Origin: Methylobacter sp. KS41
Lineage (GTDB): Bacteria; Pseudomonadota; Gammaproteobacteria; Methylococcales; Methylomonadaceae
Direction of reading: 5' to 3'
Assembly: GCA_002862125.1 (NCBI GenBank)
Contig: PHSP01000004.1
Coordinates: 1-64,000 of the forward strand
DNA length: 64,000 nt
Below, one piece after another: positions 18,511-27,720 of the stretch (position 1 is its first letter; the number at the start of each line of letters is the position of its first letter). The position numbers and the translations under genes are program-made. The notes below the pieces were generated by a model that worked only from the letters and a program-made list of their open reading frames with translations, had not been told where the DNA came from and ran no database searches.

Positions 18511-18551
18511 AATTTTAACTTATTGAAATAACAAGAAATTATCAGTAGAAT

Positions 18552-18568
18552 TCACGAAGATGGGTTAA
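18552..18568 (-). repeat. Right terminal inverted repeat of IS1634-type element
   Basis: TCACGAAGATGGGTTAA, the exact reverse complement of the left end; it begins about 40 bp after the transposase stop. Confidence 0.85.
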
Positions 18569-18642
18569 GGCATTTATCCCTTTTCTTCCCAAGTCATACA
18601 CCAGAAATGATTATACTTCATGCGAAAATTAGCATGATTGGA

Positions 18643-18819
18643 CTATCGTGGATTAATCAATACAACGTCCTCAGCGGAAAAACCAATACTCCCCAGAGAA
18701 GAATTTTTAAACCCAAACGTAAATTGATTGGCATAGAAATCAGCTTCAAATATCAACTTAAGTTCGAGAACTCCATTAATAGTAAACCCTGAAAGACTGC
18801 TGTATTTGTTCAAACTCAT
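18643..18819 (-). CDS. Possible small ORF overlapping PLD gene end
   Basis: A 58-residue frame (ATG 18819, TAG 18645-18643) overlaps the last 44 bp of the PLD-family gene in another frame. Its translation has protein-like composition (NGVLELKLIFEADFYANQF, SLGSIGFSAEDVVLINPR). No ribosome site is clear. It could be a small coupled gene, the frameshifted tail of the PLD protein, or chance. Low confidence. Confidence 0.22.
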   Translation of the reverse strand: MSLNKYSSLSGFTINGVLELKLIFEADFYANQFTFGFKNSSLGSIGFSAEDVVLINPR

Positions 18820-20371
18820 AGAGATATGGCTGCGCTACCTGGTGATTATTAACCACCACAACCAGATCGTGAGAAAAAACAGAGGTGTTATACCAGTTAA
18901 AACTGCCTTCTATAACAATTGAATCGTCAATGACACAATATTTGGAATGAATGGGCGAATAAGGGACGGGGTGATCGTCTTGCCCATACACCAAGCCTAC
19001 CGGTATGCCGGCATTTTTTAGCCGCTGCACGGCAGGCAACAATGGCCGATTGAGTTCATCCGCCATCGATCGCTCCACGCCAACCCGCCCCTGCCTGGCT
19101 AAATGTCCATTAAAAAGAATATGCACATAAACCCCGCGATCCTGAGCGTGAATCAAGGCGTCGACCACGCTGTCATGATGATCACCCAACAGGTCTCCCA
19201 TTAAAAACAGACAAAGCTTGATCGAATGCCTAGCATGGTGAATTTCGGCCAGGATGGCGTGATGGGGACGGTAGGGCTTCCCGTTGAGCATCATGTGTCT
19301 GCCGAAGGTATAGAGCAAATTGAACTGGCTTAAGGGGTTAATGCCATATTTCTGATTCACGCCGCCGCGTTGACTCTGGAAAATATTATCAAGCAGACGG
19401 CATATACCCTTGGAATGAAAGGTCATCCCTGATTCCCAATTAGCCCACCAGCGGTCGAAGGTGATGTTGAATGAACCCAGTATGGAGTCCTCATCGTTAA
19501 AAATAACAAATTTGGTATGCATATCCGGCTCAACTTCAATGAGGTGATGCTTGGGACTGCAAAAAACGCCTATCAATTCAACTCTGGCATGCTTCAAACG
19601 GGCATAGTTCTGGCTGTTGGTGAGGGTCATCTTTCGCCAGTCCACAATACACTGAACCAAAACGCCCTGATGGCTGGCATGAATCAAATGAGAAATAAAA
19701 TCCGCATCATCAATACAATCGACACTGACTTTGATGGTACAAAGCCGGCCAGGATTTGCCCATTTGCTGTGAATGACCTTATCTATATGATCATGGATAA
19801 AACGTTTGGGATGATAAGGATGGTAAAGCTGACCTTTGGTAAACTTGGGAGTCAGATTTAAAGATTCTAAATGTTGATTATACCAGTCTACGTCACTCTG
19901 TAATTCGGCGGCATTCAGTTCATAGGTACGATAAGCGTTAGCGGTTGACCATTCTCCGGTGATCTTTCGATACTGCGGGTGACCATCTCTCGCTTGATGG
20001 CTGTCCATGAAAATGTAATCATTTTGAGAGGGAATGGAATGCTCATCAAGATGAATAATGAAAGAAAACTTGATGCAGTTAACCGGACCAAGGTTATTGG
20101 AAAACGGTAGCACATAAAAGTCGCGAGTGCTGCGCTTGTGGCGATCCCACTGGATATCAAAGGCATCGGTATCAACTATGTACTTTTCGCATAATCCATG
20201 ATCCCGATACACTTTAAGAATAACTTTTACATTAGCCTGAATTCCGAAGAACACATCAAATTCTATTTTCCCCCAGCGGATATCAAATTTATCATTATAA
20301 TCATTGACTCTTTGAAAATAGCCGCCCAAATGCCCATGAACGGGCATGGCAAAGTATTCTGCTACTTGCAT
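18776..20371 (-). CDS. Phospholipase D-superfamily protein, two HKD motifs
   Basis: This 531-residue protein has two phosphodiesterase half-sites of the PLD superfamily: His285/Lys287 in MHTKFVIFNDEDSILGSFN and His475/Lys477 in IHSKYCVIDDSIVIEGSFNW. Each is followed by the family's GSFN segment. Residues 1 to about 150 form an extra beta-rich N-terminal domain that I do not recognise. It has no signal peptide, so it acts in the cytoplasm. It is the last member of the leftward glgB-glgA-EEP-PLD group, 96 bp after the EEP gene. The family includes nucleases, phospholipases and cardiolipin synthases. With a phosphoesterase fused to starch-binding modules next door, a role on a glycogen-linked phosphodiester is a hypothesis only. 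Confidence 0.82.
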   Translation of the reverse strand: MQVAEYFAMPVHGHLGGYFQRVNDYNDKFDIRWGKIEFDVFFGIQANVKVILKVYRDHGLCEKYIVDTDAFDIQWDRHKRSTRDFYVLPFSNNLGPVNCIKFSFIIHLDEHSIPSQNDYIFMDSHQARDGHPQYRKITGEWSTANAYRTYELNAAELQSDVDWYNQHLESLNLTPKFTKGQLYHPYHPKRFIHDHIDKVIHSKWANPGRLCTIKVSVDCIDDADFISHLIHASHQGVLVQCIVDWRKMTLTNSQNYARLKHARVELIGVFCSPKHHLIEVEPDMHTKFVIFNDEDSILGSFNITFDRWWANWESGMTFHSKGICRLLDNIFQSQRGGVNQKYGINPLSQFNLLYTFGRHMMLNGKPYRPHHAILAEIHHARHSIKLCLFLMGDLLGDHHDSVVDALIHAQDRGVYVHILFNGHLARQGRVGVERSMADELNRPLLPAVQRLKNAGIPVGLVYGQDDHPVPYSPIHSKYCVIDDSIVIEGSFNWYNTSVFSHDLVVVVNNHQVAQPYLYEFEQIQQSFRVYY

Positions 20372-20466
20372 ATCATTCCCTTGTAGAAATTTAAGCTTTT
20401 CATGTTATTTTTTCATCTTTTTAACGATGGTTTTGACGGTTCAGTGCAACTATCGGCTGTCCTTCC

Positions 20467-21972
20467 TTACTTTGGCTCAAATGACATAAGATAACCGCAG
20501 TGATCCGAGACCCTGCCATAATCTTCTTCTGTAAACAGAACCCTTCCTGAAACAATGGATAAAGCACTCGCCTTGTCCATAAAAATATAATCAATGCGAT
20601 AATCATCGGCAACAAAATCATGCCAATGGGGGTCATTCACTTTAAAAATTTTTTCGAATACGCCCTGGGCGCTGACCGATAAAAACTGGTCTTCATATTC
20701 ATTGGATTTTACCACCAGATTGTAGCCTTCCGACCCTGGCGCTATATTAAAATCGCCGCACAACATTGTCCCGCTAACATCTGCTGCCTGGTTATCAGAA
20801 GCCCAGCCGCACAGTCTTTTAAACTGCTCGGAAAAGCCGTCCGCCCACCAACTTAGATGCGCTGAAAAAAAATTGATTAACCCTATGCAGGGAACATGCA
20901 CTTGCGCCATGACGACTTTTCTGGAATGAATACTGAAGGCGCTATGGCTGTTCGAAACATATTTTGATTCCCGTTTTAACATCGGGTATCTGCTCAAGAC
21001 AGCAACGCCTTCCCGGTATTTTTCAAAACCCAGATGCGACCAATCCGTATAAAGATGGTAAGGCGGATTAAGACGATCATTAATTATTTTCGCCGAATTT
21101 GTTTCCCAATCCCCATGCCCATCGTTCCAAAGTTCCGCGACTTCCTGAAGACAGACGATATCGACATCCAACTCGTTAATCGCTTTAGCTATTTGTGAAA
21201 ATTTGTAATCCTGATTATCCTCCTGATAACAATGCAGATTAAGAATCATGACTTTTAACGGATCATGACTAAGCGAGTAATTCTTACCATAATTATTATC
21301 CCATAAAACCTGATCAGGACACTCACAGGAAATAGTGTATTGCAACCGAAAAACGCCATCTATTTTAAGCAATCCTTGCCAAATCTGAACACCATATTGA
21401 TTTGGATTCCGGGCATGGCTGCGAGATTTTTCATCCCAATAGTTTCTTTTAAAATGACAAGGGGCTTTATTCGTGTGCTTCCAATTGTCTGTTGTCCAGT
21501 GAACAGTAACTTTTTTAGCATGAACAGACTGTTTTACCGATACTGTGACAGGAACGTATTTCTGTCCATCGTGTAATCTGCTCTCAAAGCCGATATTCAA
21601 CACTGGTTGACTGGTTACTACTTTAATTCCGGAGTCTGCCTGGCTGGAATAATTTAAGCCGTATTTGTTGTCCCAATATTCCCTGCCCTGTGTTTGATAA
21701 CGCAATGCAAACTTGATATTGCCCGGCAGTGATTGATCCGCTGATAAATTAACTGACATTTGAGCCTGCCAGTACTCTTTATTATGTCCAGGATTACTGT
21801 GATAGGTTGCCGGAAGCGTGTGCCACTGGTCATCCTCGCCAGCCCACAGAACAGCAATTTTCTTGTCATGATACAGATTTTCCACCAGCATAAAAAAAGA
21901 CAGTTCCTGGTGAAGAACCCGTTTTTTTCTGGTTATTACATTTTCTACATACAGCAGACCGATTTCATTCAT
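20467..21972 (-). CDS. Tandem CBM21-EEP phosphoesterase fusion
   Basis: This 501-residue protein has three domains. Residues about 7-112 and 125-236 each look like a CBM21 starch/glycogen-binding module. Both end with that family's signature: YWDNKYGLNYS (residues 99-109) and LWDNNYGKNYS (223-233), the motif also found in glycogen-targeting subunits of protein phosphatase 1. Residues 240-501 are an endonuclease/exonuclease/phosphatase (EEP) domain with a full active-site set: LQEV (Glu277), SAHLSWW (His372), CGDFN (Asp407, Asn409), RIDYIF (Asp461) and SDHCGY (Asp490-His491). There is no signal peptide. It follows glgA on the same strand, 211 bp apart. Inference: a metal-dependent phosphoesterase recruited to glycogen. 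Whether it removes phosphate, cuts nucleic acid or acts on a nucleotide sugar is unknown. Confidence 0.8.
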   Translation of the reverse strand: MNEIGLLYVENVITRKKRVLHQELSFFMLVENLYHDKKIAVLWAGEDDQWHTLPATYHSNPGHNKEYWQAQMSVNLSADQSLPGNIKFALRYQTQGREYWDNKYGLNYSSQADSGIKVVTSQPVLNIGFESRLHDGQKYVPVTVSVKQSVHAKKVTVHWTTDNWKHTNKAPCHFKRNYWDEKSRSHARNPNQYGVQIWQGLLKIDGVFRLQYTISCECPDQVLWDNNYGKNYSLSHDPLKVMILNLHCYQEDNQDYKFSQIAKAINELDVDIVCLQEVAELWNDGHGDWETNSAKIINDRLNPPYHLYTDWSHLGFEKYREGVAVLSRYPMLKRESKYVSNSHSAFSIHSRKVVMAQVHVPCIGLINFFSAHLSWWADGFSEQFKRLCGWASDNQAADVSGTMLCGDFNIAPGSEGYNLVVKSNEYEDQFLSVSAQGVFEKIFKVNDPHWHDFVADDYRIDYIFMDKASALSIVSGRVLFTEEDYGRVSDHCGYLMSFEPK

Positions 21973-22183
21973 CCGTTGTCTCCATCATTAGAAATACGCA
22001 TATCGCCTTCAGTTGCGCCGGAAAACGATGTGAGTATTTCCATCGGACGGTTTCCCGTGAAGAATATCTCCGGAGTGCGGGTCATTCTGTCCATTTTTAC
22101 CTTGGAAAAAAGATTACATAGGCTGCAATGCGTACTTTTTAAACCTCGAAAATAAACAAAATTCGCGCACCATTCGGCGGTAT

Positions 22184-23635
22184 TCATTCTTTGAATTCGC
22201 CTTTAAGGCTTTCATATAACGCCATATACTGCTCAGCGCTGCGCTGCCAGGAGAAATCTTTACTCATGGCATTAATCTGCATTCTCTTCCAGATATCCGG
22301 ATAACTGTATAAAAACAGGGTGCGTTTGATCGCTTCCAGCAAAGAACCCGCACTGGCTTCGGAAAACACAATACCGCTTGCGGTATGCCGGGCCAATGTT
22401 TCAGGCAAGGCATCAGTGACAGTATCCGCCAGTCCCCCGGTTTTTCTGACTATAGGAATAGTGCCGTAACGCTGACTATACATTTGATTTAAACCGCAGG
22501 GTTCAAATCGCGATGGCATCAGGAAAATGTCTGCGCCCGCCTCAATAAGATGAGCCAGCGCTTCATCATAGCCGATGTTTATCGCTATTTTTTCGGGATA
22601 CAACTGAGCCATTTTTTGCAGCTGTTTTTCAAAGTCCTTGTCGCCACTGCCAAGCAATACAAATTGCAGGTCCATAGTAATTAGCTCTGGAAGACATTCT
22701 AAAATCAGGTCTATGCCTTTTTGCTCTACCAGTCGTCCTATCAGTCCGAAGAGCGGAACCAGATCATTAGCCGGAAGCCCTAATCTCTTTTGTAATTCAG
22801 ATTTGTTGGCCGGCTTTTTATTGAGCGTCGCGGCCGTATAGCGCTGGGCAATATAAGGATCTTTCTCAGGATTCCATTGATCGGTATCAATGCCGTTTAT
22901 GATGCCGCCTAAAAATTCCTTTCTATGATCCAGTAATCCTTCAAGACCATAACCAAACTCCGGGGTTTGAATTTCCAAGGCATAGGTCGGGCTCACAGTT
23001 GTAATGTAATCCGCAAAAATCAGGCCGCCTTTAATGAAGGACAACATCTCATGAAATTCCAGTCCATCCGGGTTCCATAACCTGCCCGGTATGTTTAATG
23101 CGGCTGCCGTACTGCTTGGGAATAAACCCTGATAGGCCATATTATGGATAGTAAAAACGGTCGAGGGCCGTTCTTGCTCAAGCGTTAAAAAGGCCGGAAC
23201 CATGCCGGTTTGCCAGTCGTTACAGTGGACTATATCGGGTTTCCAGTGCTGATGCACCCTATCCATGGCCGCCTCGACAGCGACGCGGCAAAATAACGCA
23301 AACCGTTCCGCATTGATGGGCCAAGGTACACCCTGTTCATCGACATAGGGGTTGCCCGGATAGTTGTAGTAGACTGGATAATCAACAAGCCAGACAACAA
23401 CGTGGCTATCCGGCATATGTGTTTCAAGTATATTCACGTTCCGGTTATCAACACGTATGGTACAAAGAAAACGGATATCCCCGGTGGTTTTTAGCGCTTG
23501 ATAATTGGGAATAATCAGTTTTATATCATTGGATAATTCAGCTAATGCTTTAGGCAGGCTACCGCAAACATCCGCAAGGCCTCCGGTTTTAATCAGAGGG
23601 TGTGCTTCACTGGTAACAAAAAGTATTTTTTTCAT
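22184..23635 (-). CDS. glgA: Glycogen synthase (ADP-glucose)
   Basis: This 483-residue GT5 enzyme elongates alpha-1,4-glucan from ADP-glucose. The N-terminal ADP-glucose-binding motif is HPLIKTGGLADVCGSLPKAL. The acceptor-side segments HCNDWQTGMVPAFL and FTIHNMAYQG follow, and the C-terminal Rossmann domain has GRLVEQKGIDLI and the catalytic-region block MPSRFEPCGLNQMYSQRYG. Length is normal for bacterial GlgA. It lies 94 bp downstream of glgB on the same strand and directly upstream of the CBM21-EEP gene, so the three are likely cotranscribed. Confidence 0.96.
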   Translation of the reverse strand: MKKILFVTSEAHPLIKTGGLADVCGSLPKALAELSNDIKLIIPNYQALKTTGDIRFLCTIRVDNRNVNILETHMPDSHVVVWLVDYPVYYNYPGNPYVDEQGVPWPINAERFALFCRVAVEAAMDRVHQHWKPDIVHCNDWQTGMVPAFLTLEQERPSTVFTIHNMAYQGLFPSSTAAALNIPGRLWNPDGLEFHEMLSFIKGGLIFADYITTVSPTYALEIQTPEFGYGLEGLLDHRKEFLGGIINGIDTDQWNPEKDPYIAQRYTAATLNKKPANKSELQKRLGLPANDLVPLFGLIGRLVEQKGIDLILECLPELITMDLQFVLLGSGDKDFEKQLQKMAQLYPEKIAINIGYDEALAHLIEAGADIFLMPSRFEPCGLNQMYSQRYGTIPIVRKTGGLADTVTDALPETLARHTASGIVFSEASAGSLLEAIKRTLFLYSYPDIWKRMQINAMSKDFSWQRSAEQYMALYESLKGEFKE

Positions 23636-23729
23636 ATAATTCTTATGCGATCAATTATAAGCCTCAGGGAACGCTTATTGCGCGCGCCCTGTGAACAGCA
23701 TCTTTTCGCTTAGCGCGTTTGCCGGCATA

Positions 23730-26207
23730 TTATAATTTCAGGATCAAAGCTCCCAAAGGCGGCAAGGTCAGACTAATGGAGTGAGGATGATTCATCCATG
23801 GCGTTGGTTCTGATTGAATCGCACTATTTCCCATGTTACTGCCGTCATAGTATTTGGAATCAGAATTAAAAATCTCGTAATAGGCGCCGGCCTCGGGCAC
23901 GCCGAGCCGGTAATTCTCCCTGGGCACGGGGGTGAAATTGAGCACAATTATTAACTCTTCATATTTGTTTTTACGCCGGTAACTGATAATGGATTGTTGC
24001 ACATCGTGACAATCGATCCATTCAAAACCATGATGATCGAAATCATGCGTGAATAAAGCCGGATGCTTTTTTAACAGATGATTCAAATCCTTGACTAGTG
24101 TTTGCACGCCTTTATGATGCGGATAATCGAGTACGTACCAGTCCAATTCCTTGTTTGAACTCCATTCAGTGCCTTGCCCGAACTCACAACCCATAAACAA
24201 CAGTTTCTTGCCCGGATATGTGTACATGAAAGTATATAATAGCCGTAAATTGGCAAAGCGTTGCCATTCATCCCCCGGCATTCTGTTAATCAGGGAGCCT
24301 TTCCCATGCACTACTTCATCATGGGAAAAAGGCAGGGTGAAGTTTTCGGTAAAGGCATAGAGCATCCCGAATGTGAGCTGGTCATGATGGTATTTGCGGT
24401 GTATGGGCTCCTCGCTCATGTAGGCCAGTATGTCATGCATCCAACCCATATTCCATTTCATCGAAAAACCCAAACCGCCGGTCCATGTCGGACGAGTCAC
24501 CTGTGGCCAGGCAGTGGATTCTTCAGCCATCATGACAGTGCCAGGATGCAAATCGTGGGTGACAGTATTGAGTTCTCTGAAAAAATCAATGGCCTCAAGA
24601 TTCTCGTTGCCGCCATACATATTCGGGATCCAGTCATTTTCTTCACGGGAATAATCGAGATAAAGCATGGAAGCCACGGCATCTACTCTTAAACCATCAA
24701 GATGAAACTCTTCCAGCCAGAATAGCGCGCTGGAAAGTAAAAAGTTTTTAACTTCATTACGGCCATAGTTATAGATCAGCGTTCCCCAGTCACGGTGTTC
24801 GCCTTTACGGGGGTCTTCATGCTCATACAGGGCGCTGCCGTCAAATCTCGCCAAGGCAAACGCATCTTTAGGAAAATGCGCGGGCACCCAATCGAGAATA
24901 ATACCGATGTCATTTTGGTGACAAGTATCAACAAAATAACGGAAATCATCAGGTTTGCCGTGACGGCTGGTTGGAGCGAAATAGCCTGTGGTTTGATAAC
25001 CCCATGAGCCATCAAACGGATGCTCGGTTACAGGTAACAGTTCAATATGGGTAAAACCCATCTGTTTAACATAGTCAACAAGTTCGACCGCCAGCTCCCG
25101 GTAAGTGAGAAAATTACCCTGACTATTCCTTCTCCAGGAGCCCAGATGAACTTCATAAATAGCCATCGGTTCATGCAGCCAATCGTGTTTGGCGCGCTGC
25201 ATCATCCAGCGGGTGTCCTGCCATACATAAGTTTTTTCCTTGATGACAATTGACGATGTGTTTGGCCGGAACTCAAATTCCTGTCCATAAGGATCGGTCT
25301 TTAATAGTAACTCGTTGGTATACCGGTTTAATATTTCAAATTTGTATAAACAGCCTTCCTTTAGACCAGGGATGAAAATTTCCCAAATTCCGCTGCCGCC
25401 GAGACTACGCATAGGGTTGCAACGGCCATCCCAGCGGTTAAAGTCTCCCACCAAGCTGACCCGGCCGGCGTTTGGCGCCCATACAGAAAATAAAACACCA
25501 TCAATACCATCGACGGTATGCAGATGGCCGCCCAGTTTCTGGTAAATATGCCAGTGCTTACCTTCTCCGAATAAATGCTGGTCAAATGGTGGGAATTGGG
25601 TTCCAAAATCATAAGGATCATAGTTCTCATGAGGATAGCCGTTTTTATCTATCCAGTTTAATTTGTAGTGTTGCGGCAATTCCCCTTCTTTGGCGTAATA
25701 TTCAAAAAAGTCAGTGCCGGTTATCCGGTTAAGAACTGGACCGTCATTGGCAAGCCGGACCGTTTCTGCGTAGGGCAGATAAACTTTAATCTGAATTTGA
25801 TTATTCTTGGAATGGCGGCCCAAAACTGAAAAGGGATCATGATGCTTCGCTTCCATAATTTTTATCGAATCGGGATCCAGTTTGTTTTCTACTTTTTTCG
25901 CTGCTATGGTTTTTGCGGGCTCAGGGGCAACTATTTTTTTTGCAGGTTCTGGGACCGCTATGTTTTTTGTTGGCTCAGAGACCGGCGCTTTTACTGCTGC
26001 ATTTTCTTTTTGAGGTTTTATAGCTTCTACAGTCACCGTTTCTGTTTTCGGTTTCTCGCTTTTCCTGGTATTTGACTCCATCGGGCTAGATGCTGTTTTT
26101 TCTTCTATATTTTTTGCGGGCTTAGAGCCGGAGGTGTTCGTTTCCGGTTTTGCAGCACTGGTTTTATTAGCATCAGAGTCAAGTGTGTTATTAGAACGCT
26201 TTTTCAC
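23730..26207 (-). CDS. glgB: 1,4-alpha-glucan branching enzyme, extended N-terminus
   Basis: This 825-residue GH13 branching enzyme is about 100 residues longer than usual. Residues 1 to about 113 are a low-complexity Lys/Pro/Ala/Glu-rich extension with near-repeats ([20 protein letters not shown]). The normal enzyme then follows: an N1 domain from about 115, a CBM48 ([19 protein letters not shown]) and a GH13 barrel with the nucleophile Asp in [16 protein letters not shown], the acid/base Glu in [13 protein letters not shown], and [12 protein letters not shown]. Translation probably starts at the GTG at 26207. It heads the leftward glycogen unit and is divergent from glgC across 96 bp. The tail may be a disordered or tethering segment. 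Confidence 0.95.
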   Translation of the reverse strand: MKKRSNNTLDSDANKTSAAKPETNTSGSKPAKNIEEKTASSPMESNTRKSEKPKTETVTVEAIKPQKENAAVKAPVSEPTKNIAVPEPAKKIVAPEPAKTIAAKKVENKLDPDSIKIMEAKHHDPFSVLGRHSKNNQIQIKVYLPYAETVRLANDGPVLNRITGTDFFEYYAKEGELPQHYKLNWIDKNGYPHENYDPYDFGTQFPPFDQHLFGEGKHWHIYQKLGGHLHTVDGIDGVLFSVWAPNAGRVSLVGDFNRWDGRCNPMRSLGGSGIWEIFIPGLKEGCLYKFEILNRYTNELLLKTDPYGQEFEFRPNTSSIVIKEKTYVWQDTRWMMQRAKHDWLHEPMAIYEVHLGSWRRNSQGNFLTYRELAVELVDYVKQMGFTHIELLPVTEHPFDGSWGYQTTGYFAPTSRHGKPDDFRYFVDTCHQNDIGIILDWVPAHFPKDAFALARFDGSALYEHEDPRKGEHRDWGTLIYNYGRNEVKNFLLSSALFWLEEFHLDGLRVDAVASMLYLDYSREENDWIPNMYGGNENLEAIDFFRELNTVTHDLHPGTVMMAEESTAWPQVTRPTWTGGLGFSMKWNMGWMHDILAYMSEEPIHRKYHHDQLTFGMLYAFTENFTLPFSHDEVVHGKGSLINRMPGDEWQRFANLRLLYTFMYTYPGKKLLFMGCEFGQGTEWSSNKELDWYVLDYPHHKGVQTLVKDLNHLLKKHPALFTHDFDHHGFEWIDCHDVQQSIISYRRKNKYEELIIVLNFTPVPRENYRLGVPEAGAYYEIFNSDSKYYDGSNMGNSAIQSEPTPWMNHPHSISLTLPPLGALILKL

Positions 26208-26303
26208 TTTGAATGGCCTCGTTGTAGTAGTAGAATGGACGTTTGGTCAATCTTACCAAAATAACCAACGGTTGTAATATCTATATCAACATGGAGATGA
26301 AAA
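26208..26303. promoter_or_regulatory. Divergent glgB-glgC control region
   Basis: The 96 bp between the divergent glgB and glgC starts must contain both promoters of the glycogen island. The glgC ribosome site (GGAGATG) is at its right end. No operator could be identified by eye. The compactness suggests that the two units are coregulated. Confidence 0.45.
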
Positions 26304-27584
26304 ATGTCAACATCAAGCAATCATAAGCATGATCACAATGTCGGTCATTTAACTCGCAATACCATTGCTTTAATACTAGCGGGCGGCCGTGGTTCGCGGT
26401 TGATGAACATGACTGATTGGCGCGCCAAACCGGCCGTCCCCTTCGGCGGCAAGTTTCGCATTATTGATTTTCCATTATCCAATTGCGTGAATTCCGGCAT
26501 ACGCAAGATAGGTATTTTGACACAATACAAGGCGGATTCACTCATTCGGCATATTCAGCAAGGATGGGGGTTTTTGCGTGGTGAATTTGGTGAATATGTT
26601 GATTTAATGCCCGCCCAACAAAGGCACGATGAAGATTCCTGGTATAAAGGGACCGCTGATGCTATTTTCCAGAACATCGATATTCTCCGCAGCCGCCATC
26701 CTGAACACATTCTGGTGCTGGCCGGTGATCACATCTACAAAATGGATTATGGTGCCATGCTGGCGGACCATGTTGAAAAGAATGCAGATTTAACGATTGG
26801 CTGTTTGGAAGTATCATTGGAAGAAGCGTCGGCCTTCGGCGTGATCGATATTGATTCCGATCGGCGCGTTAGAGCCTTTGTTGAGAAACCGGCAAATCCT
26901 CCGGTTATGCCGGGAAGAACCAATACTGCTTTGGCATCCATGGGCATTTATATCTTTAATGCTCCTTTTTTATTTGAACAGCTGCTTAAAGATGCCGACA
27001 CCAAAAAATCCTCGAATGATTTCGGTAAAGATATTATTCCTGCCGTCATTGATAAATACCTAGTCAATGCTTATCCATTTTTGGATTTGCAAACCGGTGA
27101 TCAAAGCTACTGGCGCGATGTGGGTACAATAGATGCTTACTGGGCGGCCAATATGGAATTGATTGGTGTAAACCCCGGCATGAATTTATACGATGACAGC
27201 TGGCCGATATGGACAAATCAGGAACAAACGCCGCCGGCCAAATTTGTTTTTGATGATGATGACAGGCGAGGACTAGCAGTTGACTCAATGGTTTCAGGAG
27301 GCTGTGTGATTTCCGGAGCAACAGTCAGGCATTCCTTGTTATTTTCAAATGTCCGTGTCAACTCATTCACTACTGTTCAAGATTCTATTGTTTTGCCTCA
27401 GGTTAATATTGCCCGTCATTGCCGCATTACCAAAGCGATTATAGAAAAAAGCTGCGATGTCCCGGAAGGCACCATCATCGGCGAGGACAGAGCGGAAGAC
27501 GAAAAAAGATTTTATGTCAGCGAAGGCGGCGTCGTGGTGGTGACTCCTGAAATGCTGGGACAAAGATTGCACTATGTCCGGTAA
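26304..27584 (+). CDS. glgC: Glucose-1-phosphate adenylyltransferase
   Basis: This 426-residue GlgC makes ADP-glucose from glucose-1-phosphate and ATP, the committed step of glycogen synthesis. It shows the nucleotidyltransferase motif [20 protein letters not shown], the [19 protein letters not shown] block, the [12 protein letters not shown] segment and the catalytic-region motif [12 protein letters not shown]. The sugar-phosphate site VEKPANPP comes next and a C-terminal left-handed beta-helix follows. The allosteric Arg/Lys residues near the N-terminus are of the bacterial type. It is the first gene of the rightward unit, followed after 136 bp by the GH57 gene. Confidence 0.96.
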   Translation: MSTSSNHKHDHNVGHLTRNTIALILAGGRGSRLMNMTDWRAKPAVPFGGKFRIIDFPLSNCVNSGIRKIGILTQYKADSLIRHIQQGWGFLRGEFGEYVDLMPAQQRHDEDSWYKGTADAIFQNIDILRSRHPEHILVLAGDHIYKMDYGAMLADHVEKNADLTIGCLEVSLEEASAFGVIDIDSDRRVRAFVEKPANPPVMPGRTNTALASMGIYIFNAPFLFEQLLKDADTKKSSNDFGKDIIPAVIDKYLVNAYPFLDLQTGDQSYWRDVGTIDAYWAANMELIGVNPGMNLYDDSWPIWTNQEQTPPAKFVFDDDDRRGLAVDSMVSGGCVISGATVRHSLLFSNVRVNSFTTVQDSIVLPQVNIARHCRITKAIIEKSCDVPEGTIIGEDRAEDEKRFYVSEGGVVVVTPEMLGQRLHYVR

Positions 27585-27596
27585 ACAGCTCTCCCG

Positions 27597-27626
27597 GGAT
27601 GGGTGTCGTTCACATTTTACCCATCC
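27597..27626 (+). terminator. Stem-loop after glgC
   Basis: GGATGGGT (27597-27604) and ACCCATCC (27619-27626) form a perfect 8-bp stem with a 14-base loop, 13 bp after the glgC stop. No T run follows, so it may only partly separate glgC from the downstream genes or stabilise the transcript. Confidence 0.45.
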
Positions 27627-27720
27627 TGGTTAAACCTAAAGTCTATTTCGACAAATTACGTGAGCAAACCCCTAGTTTTAATTTTCCAAGCCTACAAAAG
27701 GCTGTAATTGGCGAGAAAAA

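Larger units (their letters stand above)
16452..18568 (+). mobile_element. IS1634-family insertion sequence, apparently complete
   Basis: The 2117-bp element is bounded by 17-bp perfect inverted repeats (16452-16468 and 18552-18568) and has one transposase gene filling most of its length. The outermost bases of both ends are TTAA, which is itself palindromic, so the true end could lie just inside with TTAA duplicated. No other target duplication was seen in the flanks (CATAACAA left, GGCATTTA right). The element separates the esterase pair from the glycogen island. Perfect ends and an intact transposase suggest a recent or still active insertion. Confidence 0.85.

Noticed and set aside
16442-18576. 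Target-site duplication of 5-6 bp around the IS1634 element
   Set aside because: The flanking bases differ on the two sides; only the palindromic TTAA is shared, which cannot be told apart from the repeat itself.
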